From Muscardinus avellanarius (Eukaryota; Chordata; Mammalia; Rodentia; Gliridae), in contig OY726567.1 of assembly GCA_963383645.1 (NCBI GenBank), forward strand, positions 68,327,575 to 68,391,574: a stretch of DNA of 64,000 nt, read 5' to 3'. The notes under the pieces were generated by a model. It saw only the letters and a list, made by a program, of their open reading frames with translations. It was not told where the DNA came from and made no database searches. Below, piece by piece: positions 42,678-55,344 of this stretch (position 1 is the stretch's first letter; each line of letters starts with the position of its first letter). Both the position numbers and the translations under genes were made by a program.

Positions 42678-45019
42678 AAAATAAAAGTATTTTAAAAATA
42701 TGTTATCAGTGCTCAATTTTTTTCAGCTGTCTAAAAATGTGTTTAAATTATAATAACTCCAGTCAGGATCCAAAATATATACTTACGGCTTTTAGTAAAG
42801 AAAATACACAAGTCTCTTAGCCGACTGGTTATGCTTAATTTGTATTTCTTGAAGTTGCTAAGGTGTTTGTTCATTAGAATTAGCCATGTTCCAGATTTGT
42901 CTCTTGGAATCTGTGGAAGTCCTTAGCTGATTGCCCTTCCTTTGTATTTCTTCGACAGTAGATATCAGTGGGATGGGTGATTGAGGTTTGGACCTAACAT
43001 CACACCACCTGGTATGATGGTGACTTTTGGTGAAATATAAACAAAATCTTCTCACTGTCTTCTGCACAAATATAGTAGAGAGAAAGACCTTTTATTATTG
43101 AATGAACATTAAACCAGAAAGAAGGCGTGCACATCACAGGGATCCCCTGAGGATTTTACTCCTCAGCTCTGAATAGGACATTTTTTAAGTCCTTTTTGGG
43201 ACATAGTTGATACGGGTGGAGATTGTAAAATTATTACATTATGCCTCAATTCTTGCTTTTCTGTGTGGAAAGCACTCAAACAGAAAGCACATGAGGAATA
43301 TAGAACTTTATTTAGAGAAATTAAGGTACCATGTAGAATAGTCCAATGGAGAAAGTGGGGTGGGGCGTAGACTACAGTCTGAAATGGGCCTTTTTCTCCC
43401 AGGGTAGGAGATCACACAGTCTCTGGGTGGGGATGAGCAGTCTCAGGATGAAGCAAAGCTAAAGAGCACTGAGGAGCAGGGCACAGTGTAAAAGGGATCA
43501 GAACTGGAAAAAGTGCCCAGTCAGAAACCTCAGCTCCCACAACCTCTTCCCAGTGCTTGTGAGAGACTCCCCACTTTTGGGGGCAATCAGGACTAACGGC
43601 AGCTGTAATGTGGGGGGCATCACTCTGTTCCCAGATCTACCTATACAACCTCCGCAGCCCTGCAGGCAGCTCCACCCCTCCCTGTTTTCGCACTGGTGGG
43701 AACAGATTAGAGCAGAGTTGGAAGAGGTGTCTCTTATTGAGGTCTCCACTGTGAGGAAGGATAGGAACAGTGTATGTGGTACTGAACAGAGTAAAAAAAT
43801 ATCTTGAGCAGGATAATTGGAGCAGAACCTATAAACGTTTAGACACTTTATCACTACAGAATATTCATGTCAAACATTAAAAATATACACTTTCCTGTAC
43901 CATTAGATGATGTTAATTACTACTTAATCCTTACAACCACTTCACTTGTACTTCCAGCTTTGCCAGTACTTTAACATATAACAAATTGTGTAGATGTGTG
44001 GATAATGTCTGTACAGGCTAATATTGCCTATTATTTACAGGAATTCCAAATGAAAAATGCTGTGACAAATTGCTTTAAATGAGCATTTCATATGAGGTTG
44101 TAGTTATTCCACTCTTTTTTTTCAAATTGCTTACATTTCTGGACATTTGGGTTTTTTTTTTTTTTTTTTTTTTGTCTACCTTCATTTGACTCTTTCAGTT
44201 CAAGTACTAAGACTAGGATGAAGGCTATTTTAGCAGAAATATTAAAGATTGTCCCTTGGCCAGCTATAGTACTAAAAGGTATTTAGTATATGATCTCCCC
44301 TATTTTCAAAACTTTGAGAGTGAAGCCAAAGGAAAGTCTTACTACTGTTGAAATATGTTTCAGTCTATAATGGCTGAACTGACTGTGTGTGTCTTCTATA
44401 TGACTCCATTGAGTTACCAAATAATGCCTTAGCCACCATGAACCTTAGCCTTATGTAATAGATGAAGGAACATATGACTATAAGAAACCACAAGCCACTA
44501 TTAGAAACAGACTAGAGAAGCCACAAAAATGCATAATGTAGAAAGTACTTTGGCAAGGCAGTTTACTTCTGCCGAAGGTTGTGCGATTGACAAAAAGTCA
44601 GTTAAGCAAGTACACCAGGCAGGCAGTCTGCTCAACTTTTATCCCTAACCGGATTCTGCCCCTTACCCTGATTTGGGGAGGGCTTAGGTTCACAATGCTA
44701 CTCAATAGGCTATTCTGTAGTACAGACAGAAACAGAGCTTCAACAAAGAAACAAAGTCTTAGGGTGCATTCTGCATTGATTGTCTCACTGCTCGAACAAA
44801 GTTTAGAAGCACAGTTTAGGGCTCACTGCAAAGTTTAAGGTACAATCTTGGAAAAAATTGGTATATAAGTCACCTAATAGACCCAGGCTGTGGTCACAAA
44901 CGAATGTTTAATTTGTAATCACAGCATGGAACAGAATACATTTCTCTGTTATTTATTACTTTGACATAAAATATGTTTTTTATTTATTAATGCCAACAGA
45001 ACTTGTCATATTTCACACC
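42678..45019. other. intergenic, unassigned
   Basis: Single-copy-looking. An antisense aataaa near 43311 and T-run at 44152-44174 hint at old retro-inserts. The 118-aa - frame at 43498-43854 has no motif I know. Confidence 0.4.
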
Positions 45020-45907
45020 TTTCTCCCCAGCAGGAGAGCTAGAACCTGGAAGCAGATTTAGTTTTACTGATGAGAATGAAGGGGATAAAAGTATGGAGTC
45101 ATGTTTCTACAATGCAACATTGCTTACCACACAGTGCCTTGGATATTCAAAGAATGTCATACAAACTACCAATACAGAAGAGACTGAATAGACAGTAACA
45201 AAGGTGTACACCAGAGTCAAATGTTTGGGGTGGCTCTGGTCTCGGGGGAGCCCTCCAGGAGAGTGAAGGACACTGTGAACATACTCTACTTGCTTCTTGT
45301 GCCAAAGAAGGATGGTCACCACGGAGCCACTTTGCACACCTTTTGTGAAGCAGAACATGAGCAAATACAGCAGAGTAGCACTTGTGTCAGAAATAAACCC
45401 TGAGCAGAAACCAAAGTTGATCTATTAGTTTAAATCTGCTGTTATGAGGGCCAGTCACTTAGGAGAATTTCAATCTTTAGAAGCAGATGCACAAGGCAGC
45501 TGACTAAAAGGATGAACTAGTGGACTTGGAGGCTTTATGTTTAAACTTGATCCACCTGGTGTTGCTGGGGCTGGCCATGATTGCTTGGAAGCAGCTTGGG
45601 AGATAAGTGGCATACAGAGAAGTCCGCCTAGATTAATGTTGGATGCAAACTTTTGTGCAAAAGTTTGCATCCAAAATCATGCAGGAAATATGCAACCCAA
45701 GCTCCATCATTGTTTGCAGAATTACTCTCAAGATAATTGCCAAGGAGTTGTCAAAAGTCAAGTGCTTCACAATCAGATCTTTGCACATCAAATGCTTTCC
45801 AGTCAATACAGTCAACAAGCAATGAAATAGAAATGAGGAATTGCCAAGGATTTCCACTGCAGAATTGAATAAAAGAACATCCCCACTGCCAAGTGCTCTG
45901 GAGTCAT
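45020..45907 (-). pseudogene. vomeronasal type-1 receptor pseudogene
   Basis: Reverse-strand homolog of the intact V1R, starting near an ATG at 45907. The N-terminal half reads ILGNSSFLFHCLLTVLTGKH and KDLIVKHLTFDNSLAII; the C-terminal half (about 45107-45364) has GSVVTILLW and the helix 6 region. The reading frame breaks at a 36-bp hairpin (45639-45674) in helix 3, and the middle (about 45370-45540) is shrunken with stops. Homology to the intact gene continues upstream to about 46120, so this is an inverted genomic duplicate and not a retrocopy. Confidence 0.9.
45639..45674. repeat. perfect 17-bp hairpin with 2-nt loop in the V1R pseudogene
   Basis: The left arm TTGGATGCAAACTTTTG is followed by TG and its exact reverse complement. 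The intact V1R has no such hairpin at this place. Confidence 0.95.
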
Positions 45908-46125
45908 TCTCTTTCCTGGTAATAAATAAATGTTTTAGAGTCAACAAACCCAGGAGATAAAATTGACAAGGATGTATTACTTTTATTCAAGTTAAAGCAA
46001 ATGCTCATCACTTCATCATATTTACATGTTTCCCACTGATGAATATCTTCTAAAAGTTTCTAGTTATGTTAGTATAGATTTTATGTTGATTTTAGTGGAA
46101 CATATATACCTTCAATGAAGGTTTC
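45908..46125 (-). repeat. upstream flank of the V1R pseudogene, inverted copy of 53160-53398
   Basis: The reverse complement matches the 240 bp before the intact V1R, e.g. 'aaacttttagaa' and 'gatgaagtgatga', then 'aataaaagtaat'. It includes the region of the coding-exon acceptor. Confidence 0.7.
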
Positions 46126-46729
46126 TTTTGGGTGGGTGCTGGGATTGAACCTAGCCTCTAACATATGCTAGCCAAGCATTCTACCCCTTTGCTACATCCC
46201 ATGAAGCTTCATGATTTAGACATTTTTGTCATTATTGAAAATTTTTGTCCATTAATGTATAGGTTCATGTCATATTTAATGCTTTATTGATTGTTATCCC
46301 TATTTAACAGTCTTTTTCAAAAAGAAAATATTACTGGTATAGCTTCATTTTGCTTAAAAGTAGGATATAAATATCATACATGTAGTTAGGATCAACTGAT
46401 TACATTTGTTTAATGACCATTTGTTAAAAATGTTTGATAGGATACAAGACTTGTTCCAAACCAAGATTTTGAAGCAGGGCACTGGTCAGAAAAAGTAACT
46501 ACCATAGTTGTCAAAACTGAAATTGTGCAAAATTTTTATCCTGTAATATATATGATATAAAGTTAACAGTAAAGCAAAATGTTTCTAAATAGAAATTTGT
46601 TTTTTAAGATCTGGTTATGCAATTTCTTAAATTCAAATTACTAAGTCAGTGATTATTGATATAAAACAGTGTACTTCTCAAACTTATACAACAGTATTTA
46701 AATTATTGGACTGTACTTTCTGCATATGC
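46126..46729. other. intergenic with a SINE tail fragment
   Basis: 46128-46204 is an antisense ID-like tail ('gggattgaacctagcctcta'). The rest is not recognised. Confidence 0.5.
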
Positions 46730-46921
46730 ATTTTTTTTGTTTTTTTGGTGGTACTCGGGTCCCTGGAAGCCCTTCTACCTCTGGGCTACACTCCCAGACA
46801 TATTTTATATTTTTTAAACAGGGTCTCTTACACCAGCGCGGCTGGCTTCGAACCTGCACGATCCTCCTGTCTCTGCTTCCCAAGCGCGGGGATTACAAGT
46901 GTGCGCCACCACGCCCGGCTC
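46730..46921 (-). mobile_element. SINE type B
   Basis: 'tccctggaagcccttctacc', 'ggtctcttacaccagcgcgg', 'cgccaccacgcccggct'. Confidence 0.9.
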
Positions 46922-47109
46922 TGCATATGCATTTAAAATTACTTTTAAATCATATGAATACAAATAAAAACATGTTGTCCTCTGAACAAAGCGCACTATT
47001 TTAGAATGAAAAAAGAAATGATTAAAAATAAAGTCATACCACGTTATCAATTGATAAATAGTATTATACCAATAAGTCTATATATTCTCAGTAATTTTGC
47101 ACACTAGAT

Positions 47110-47386
47110 AATTTTTTTTCCGTACTGGGTATTGAATTAAGGGGCATTCAACCTTTGAGCTAAAATCCCTACCATATTTTTTTTTTTTCTGCAGTACTGA
47201 GGATGAAACCTAGGGGCATTTGGTCCTATTTATTTATATTGTTTTCCTGAGCAGCATTTCAGGCATTCATACTAGTGTGTCTAGTGTCAACCTACAATAA
47301 AACACCGCTGGATTGGAAACGAATAAAATTTTTCTAAAAAGGGCTGGGGGTATATTTCAAATGTAGAATGCCCTGGGTTTGACCCC

Positions 47387-47430
<44 letters not shown>
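47110..47430. mobile_element. antisense SINE tails, then + ID-like tail with (CA)n
   Basis: 47110-47222 holds two antisense tail fragments. 47338-47394 is a + tail 'ggctgggggtatatttcaaa' running into (CA)n at 47395-47429. Confidence 0.7.
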
Positions 47431-47432
<2 letters not shown>

Positions 47433-47536
47433 ACCATTCATCAACTGTCCATATAATTTCTTTATATCTTCGGTGGATATCTTTACAGCTCAGAAATGAG
47501 TGAAGTTCAGCTTCATTCAAAACATTAATGATTCTT

Positions 47537-47570
47537 TTGGAATAAATATATATATTTATATTTATTCCAA
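47537..47570. repeat. 14-bp AT-rich inverted repeat
   Basis: The arm ttggaataaatata and its reverse complement are separated by 6 bases, just before a tandem pair of SINEs. Confidence 0.85.
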
Positions 47571-47584
47571 ATAAATATATATAT

Positions 47585-47985
47585 ATTGGTGGTACTGGGG
47601 TTCCTGGAAGCCCTTCTACCTCCGGGCTACACTCCCAGTACCTACATTTTTATACTTTTTTATTTGGACACAAGGTCTCTTAAGCCAGCGCGGCTGGGTT
47701 CAAACCTGCGCGATCCTCCTGTCTCTGTCTCCCAAGCACTGGGATTACAAGCGTGCGCCACCAAGCCTGGCATGGAAAATATATCTTTTTTTTTTTTTTT
47801 GGTGGTACTGGGGTTCCTGGAAGCCCTTCTATCTCCGGGCCACACTCCCAGACCTATTTTTACATTTTTATTTGGAAACAGGGTCTCCTAAGCCAGCGCG
47901 CGTGGCTGGCTTCGAACCTGCGTGATCCTCCTGTCTCTGCCTCCCAAGCGCAGGGATTACAAGCGTGGGCCACCACACCCGGCGA
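47585..47985 (-). mobile_element. two type B SINEs in tandem
   Basis: 47585-47772 and 47787-47985, both with 'gggttcctggaagcccttct' and near-complete heads. Confidence 0.9.
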
Positions 47986-48270
47986 AAATATATCTTAAAG
48001 GAAGGGAGAAAGAAAATTTTCTTAGCATCTCTTGCTTCCAGCTCCTTAATGTTCGTGCTCTTTAGATTTGTTTAATCTCCCAGAATGTCCCATAAGGACA
48101 TTGATTGGGCCAGGGTCATACAACTGACTTCCTATTTCTCAGCATTGGACTTCTATGCCTTCTGAGCCCCTCTCTTATTATCCTGTGCACCCCAAGAGTT
48201 CACAGAAAAGTTTTACTCCCCAGTCCTCCTAATTGATTCATTGGATTTGTTCGTGCAATTTGTAATTGTG

Positions 48271-48493
48271 TTTACTGACAGGTAATTGGGAAAAGGTAAT
48301 TAAAAGTTACACTCAATCCCCCATGTAGATGCTGTTACAGAAATAGAATTGATTTGAAAACCAGAAGTCTGATGGGAAAGAGAACCAGGGAATAAAAAAA
48401 CCTATAAGTCAAGGCTCAGTGTCTCTTCCCAGTCACAGGACAGTCTTGACTTCTCACAGTGGCACCCGGGGTGTGGAATCACAGAGTACACAG
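48271..48493 (+). promoter_or_regulatory. V1R upstream block A: conserved promoter-proximal text and 5' non-coding exon
   Basis: Shares long near-identical runs with 59180-59403, including TAATTA (48297, homeodomain-type) and 'actcaatcccccatgtag'. It ends at a consensus donor, cacag|gtgagc (GT at 48494). The matching acceptor lies at 53389-53390, giving an intron of about 4.9 kb in front of the intact V1R, a typical V1R gene shape. That this is the promoter is inferred from conservation between the two copies. Confidence 0.6.
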
Positions 48494-50270
<1,777 letters not shown>

Positions 50271-50604
50271 GGTTGGTTCCTTAAGGATAAAGTTGTATTT
50301 TTTATAATTCCCTTACAGGCTGTACTGTATTTCTTTGATCTGATCTTCTCTCCCTAGTGAAGACTTTATATCTTCATTTTTTCAGGGACACAGATAGTAT
50401 AACACATGGCAGCAGATGATGACAGATAGCATATTATGTTGGGACTCTCAATCCAGACCAACACTGCTGACTCATGACATTATGTGGAATGAGGTTATTG
50501 TTGCTCAAAGCAAATAAGACATGCTTAGAAACGAGATATTGTATCTCCTTAGGGGAAAATCAAGACCTAGAGAAGACAAAAATTTTCTACACTTATCTTC
50601 ATAA

Positions 50605-51505
50605 TGGCTGTCCTCATTTGCAGTTCCACCAACAATGTATATGGGTTCCTATTTCTCCACATCCTGTCCAGCCTCTATGATTTTTTGTATTCTTGATGAT
50701 TGCCATTCTAACTGGAGTTAAATGAAATCTAGTTGTAGATTTGATTTGCATTTCTTGATTGCTAATGATGTTACAAATTCTTTTTATATATTTATTGTCC
50801 ATTTTTATTTATTTTGAAAGTGTCTATTAAGTTCAATTGCCCATTTATTTATTGGGTTATTTCTTTTTTAATGTTACGTTTTTAAAACTCTATGACCCAT
50901 CTATGCCATGCCTATGCATCTTTCAAGAGGAACAAAAGCCATAATATTATAATGATACATGTATATCCATGTTTATAGCAGTACAATTCACAATATCCAA
51001 GTTATGGAACCTGCCTAGGTATCCATTAACAGATGAATGGGTCATATAACTGTGGTATACACACACAATACAATTTTATTCAGTTATAAAAAATTATGTC
51101 ATTTATAGGAAAATGGATGAAACTAGAGAATATTATGCTAAGTGAGATTTGCCAGTCTTAGAAAATGAATGGTTGTGTGTTTTCTCTCATATGTGAAAGC
51201 TAGTGGGAAACTGAATAACAAAACAGACCTCAGAAAAAGTAGGAGAGACTCCAGTGGAGCAATGAAGGGGGTTGAGGGAACATAGTAGGGGGACAGAGAC
51301 ATAATGAAGGGAACACTCTAAATAATGCTATGTACATATGTAAAATTATCAATATCAATTTTCCAGTAACATGTTTAGGAAGGGGGGGAGTGGGATGTAA
51401 TCAAGAAAGGAACATATCAAGTGTTGGGTGCTTCCGTATTCCTATCACTTTATACCTTGTTGTGCTGTATAATTATAATGCACCAATAAAAATATAAAAT
51501 AATCT
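50605..51505 (+). mobile_element. L1 3' fragment with inverted 5' part
   Basis: 50605-50870 reads as antisense L1 ORF2 (ttccaccaacaatgtatatg, cattctaactgg). 50875-51505 reads as sense 3' end with 'gatgaatgg', 'tataatgcaccaataaaaa' and an A-rich tail. This is the typical twin-priming product. Confidence 0.7.
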
Positions 51506-53398
51506 TTCCTCCACTTAATTCAAAGAAATAAGAATTTAAATAAGGACTGATTTATTTCTGACATCAGTGGTATAAGCAATTTGATTAGTTTCAAAAGTTA
51601 AATATTCCCTATCATGTATTTATCTACTTTATCTTTCTCTAATATAATCCTAATCTCTTGATATGCCTGCACTGGTTGAAAAATGTTTGTGTAACTGGAG
51701 AAATTCTAAATTCTAATTTTGTATCTGAATACCTGTCCTGCACAGAGGAGTGGAATTGATTATTGCTATTAGTTAATCAAATTGTTTAAGGAAAAGTGTA
51801 AGTGTAAGGTGATTATTCATTAAGGAAAGAAATTTGATGAAAACCCTAAGACTAAGGGTTAAAAGTTGTAGTAGTTCCCATACTGTCTCCAGAAACTTAA
51901 CAGGTTGGGACATGCTCTCTTAATAGTTCAGCTAGTCTGAGACAAATATTTAGTTTCATCCTATTACTTTTTTTTTACTAAAAATAATCTCTATAGGTTT
52001 GTACAGAGATCTGGATTTACTTGTCATGTGCAAGACACACATATGTCACCTGTCACTGTAGAGTTGTTTCACTACTTCTGAAAATACTTGTGAATGAGTG
52101 ACTTTCTTTATTCCTCTGTCATTGTCATGGTCCAGGGGTCCAATAGCTCTATCATGACAGTCTCCTACCACACACTGCTCTCCCTAATGAACCTCAAACC
52201 ACAGAAACTTTCCATATAACACTCTGGCCTGACAATTTCCTAACATTTCCTACAGACTGAAGTACAAGCTTATCTATATCTTTTATTCATGTGCCTCAGC
52301 CTATGTCATTCATATCTGGGTACCATAACTCTAGCACTATACTAATTCAGGAAAAAAAAGTGATCCTCATTTTTTAAAAATAAAATGCTCTTGTTACTTT
52401 TTGAGATTCTGGTAAAACCCACATAGCATACATTTGGAATCTTAACCATTTCTTCATTTACTGTCTTAATTTATCTTTATATATACATTATTCTAAAACT
52501 TATCTCCCAAACTTTTTCATTGCAAACCTGAATCTTTGCACCTATTCAGAAATAACTCACCCATATCTTACCACAGCCCCTAACATCTATCATTGTATTT
52601 TCTATATTTAAGGGTCATATATAACTCAAAGATTTGGAATTTATAGTATTTCTGACTTTCTTACTGAGCTTAAAGTAGTGTCCTCAAGGTTCATTTATAT
52701 TGTACTATGTGTGAGAATCTTTTTTGGGGGAAAGGGGAGATGGTACAGAGGATTTAACACAGAGACATTCTACCTCCAAGCTATGCCCCCAGTCTTATTT
52801 TGTAAGTAGAGTCTCACTAAGTTATGGATGATATCAGAAAATAAATGAATAAATAAATATAATGTGATACATTATTACATACAAGGAAATATTATTAATT
52901 TTTAAAAAGGAAAGGATGTACACCTATAATCCCAGTACTTGAGAAGCTGAGACTGGAGGATCACAAGTTCACAGCCAGACCCATCTACTTAGTGAAGCCC
53001 CTGAAATTTAGTGACATTGATTAGAAGAAATTTTAAAACTTGAGAATATTAAAAATGTCTCAATCATGAAATTTCATCAGGTTCTTGGGTACAACTTAGT
53101 GGGAGAGTGCTTGTGTACCATGTGTGAGTCACTGTGTTGGATCTCAGCATCAAACTAAATAATTAAACTTCATTGGATGTACATATGTCCCACAGAAATC
53201 AACTTAAAATATTACTAATATAAACAAAAAACTTTTAGAAAATATTCATTTCTGAGAAAGATATGTAATGATAATGAAGTGATGAACATTTGCTTGAGCA
53301 AATGAATAAAAGTAATAAAAACTGGTTCATTTTTTTCCTTGGCCGTTGACCCTAAAAATTTTAATTAATTCACTTATTCATCTATACTAGGAAGGAGA
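51506..53398 (+). other. V1R intron, last part, to the coding exon
   Basis: Matches unit 2 near 61000-63540 in pieces. It holds SINE debris at 52730-52850 (-) and 52905-53160 (+). No gene recognised apart from the acceptor just before 53391. Confidence 0.5.
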
Positions 53399-54313
53399 AT
53401 GGTTCCCAAGGAGTTCACATTAGGGATATTCTCCTTGTTCCAGAATGCAGTGGGGATCCTGGGAAATTCCTCACTTCTATTCCACTATTTTTTGACTGTA
53501 TTGACTGGAAAGCATTTGATGCCCAAAGACCTGATTGTGAAGCACTTGACTTTAGCCAACTCCTTGGCTATTATCACAAGAGGAATTCCACAGACAATGA
53601 TGGAGTTTGGGTTGCAATATCTCCTGGATGATGTAGCATGTAAACTTGCTGTCTACCTTTATCGAGTGGCCAGGGGCACTTCCATGCAAACCACATGCCT
53701 GCTCAGCTGCTTCCAAGCAATCACAATCAGCTCCAGCAACACCAGGTGGGTGAAACTTAAACACAGAGCCTCCAAGTATGTTGGTTCCTCCTGTTTAATC
53801 ACCTGGCTTTTGCATCTGCTTGTAAACACCAGAATTCTCATGAGAGTCACTCGCCTTCGTAACAGCAGAAATGCAACTAATAGATTCAACTTTGGGTACT
53901 GCTCAGGAATTGTTTCTGGAACAATTGCAACCCCACTGTATTTCCTCATGCTCTCCATCACTGATGTCCTGTGTTTGGTTCTCATGGCCTGGGCAAGTGG
54001 TTCCATGGTGACCATTCTCCTCAGGCACAGGAGACAAGTAGCATATCTTCACAGTGCCCACCAGTCCCCTGGAGAATCCCCTGAGACCAAAGCTACCCAG
54101 ACCATCCTGATCCTGGTGTGTACCTTTGTCTCTGTCTACTCAGCCTCTTCCATCCTGGTAATCTTTATAGCACTATTTGATAATCCAAGACTATGGGTTA
54201 TAAGCATCGTTGCATTTGTAGAAATTTGTTTCCCTACATTTAGCCCTTTCATTCTTATCAGTAGTACCAAACTTGACTTTAGGTTATGTTTTTCCTACTG
54301 GAGGAAAAGGTAA
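53399..54313 (+). CDS. vomeronasal type-1 receptor (V1R), intact
   Basis: Single-exon GPCR of 304 aa, a usual V1R length; V1Rs are expressed in vomeronasal sensory neurons and detect small chemosignals (family knowledge). Hydrophobic segments fit seven helices near residues 11-36, 44-68, 82-108, 128-150, 175-200, 233-260 and 266-290. V1R hallmarks are seen: PKDLIVKHLTLAN, CK…YLYRVARG, TCLLSCFQAITIS, and TKATQTILILVCTF. Cys81 and Cys168 fit the conserved disulfide, and NAT at 158-160 is a glycosylation site in the second extracellular loop. The upstream acceptor (ctatactag, ending 53390) and a 5' block at about 48.3-48.5 kb give the normal split-UTR V1R layout. The common SPSN motif after helix 3 reads SSSN here. 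No stop or frameshift. Confidence 0.93.
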   Translation: MVPKEFTLGIFSLFQNAVGILGNSSLLFHYFLTVLTGKHLMPKDLIVKHLTLANSLAIITRGIPQTMMEFGLQYLLDDVACKLAVYLYRVARGTSMQTTCLLSCFQAITISSSNTRWVKLKHRASKYVGSSCLITWLLHLLVNTRILMRVTRLRNSRNATNRFNFGYCSGIVSGTIATPLYFLMLSITDVLCLVLMAWASGSMVTILLRHRRQVAYLHSAHQSPGESPETKATQTILILVCTFVSVYSASSILVIFIALFDNPRLWVISIVAFVEICFPTFSPFILISSTKLDFRLCFSYWRKR

Positions 54314-54424
54314 TTTTCTCTGAAACATGTCACAAGTTCTGGTGATTTAAATTTTATCCCTATTTAAAAGGCAACATTTATTAAATGTTTCCCAAAGGAC
54401 CATATGTTAGAGGCTTGTTCATAA

Positions 54425-54745
54425 TCTTGTGGCAATATTGAGAGCTGGTAGAACCTTTAAGAGGCGAGTTCTGGCAGAAGGAATTTGTGTCATTCAGGGC
54501 CAGTCCTTAAAGAGGATATTTGGAAACCAGCCCCTCATCTGTCTTTGCTTCCTGACCACCACAAGGTGAGCAGTTTTCTTTGAGAAGTGCGTTTTCCATG
54601 ATAGAATGTGTTACTACAGACACAAAGCATTAGTGCAAACCAAGCATGCACCGGAACTTGAAACTGTGAGCTAAAATAAACCCATCCTTCTTTAACTTGT
54701 TTATCTTAGTTTTTTGTTATATCAATGGAAATTAACTATGACAAA
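54425..54745 (+). mobile_element. MaLR-type solo LTR remnant
   Basis: Ends with 'aaactgtgagctaaaataaa' and 'gttatatcaatggaaatt', the recognisable 3' part of MST/MLT1-type LTRs. Upstream has 'acctttaagagg'. No internal region is seen. Confidence 0.6.
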
Positions 54746-55330
54746 AACATTTGAGCAAGTTTATGTGTATAAATGCTAAGAGCTAGTCTCATGTTAAGCA
54801 TTATAAGATTAATATTTATTGTTCCTTTTATTTGTCCATTAGGACAAATAAATACTTTTCTATTATTAATGTGTATTTTTAAAAACATATAGGAAAGCCT
54901 CAGAGAGAGAAAGTGAGAGAGATTTTCTAACAGTGCAGAGAAATGGTAGCTCCTAACTATGACCTTTAATTTCCTCATCTTGTTCCTGCCTGATTTATCT
55001 TCTCTTGACAATGTGAATTTTTTACATTCATGTCTCAATGACTTTACTATAATAATAAGACCAATTTATTAGCATTGTTTCAATCTATGTATACAAACAA
55101 GTATATGCTTTCCATGTGGTGTGTTTTTAATAAATAAATTATGTTTCCTCCTCAAAAGTCTCAGCTCAAGACAGTCAGGACTCAGGAAATGCACTGGTGT
55201 ACAAAATTTCTTTCCTAGGGATCCTTGGCTTTGAGCAAAGACTAGGTACTTAAGAGCTTTTGTTAGATGCTGCTGAGATTGTGGGGAGCATCTTGTTTTT
55301 ATGTGAGGTGGAGCACCAAAACAAATGCTT
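54746..55330. other. intergenic, nothing recognised
   Basis: AT-rich DNA between the MaLR LTR and the ORF1-only element. The 100-aa - frame at 54736-55038 has no signature. Confidence 0.4.
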
Positions 55331-55344
55331 AAAACTTTTGAATA

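Noticed and set aside
43498..43854. 118-aa - strand frame as a gene
   Set aside because: No recognised domain; the region looks like old inserted non-coding DNA.
53659..54015. 118-aa frame antisense to the V1R
   Set aside because: Shadow of the intact receptor frame.
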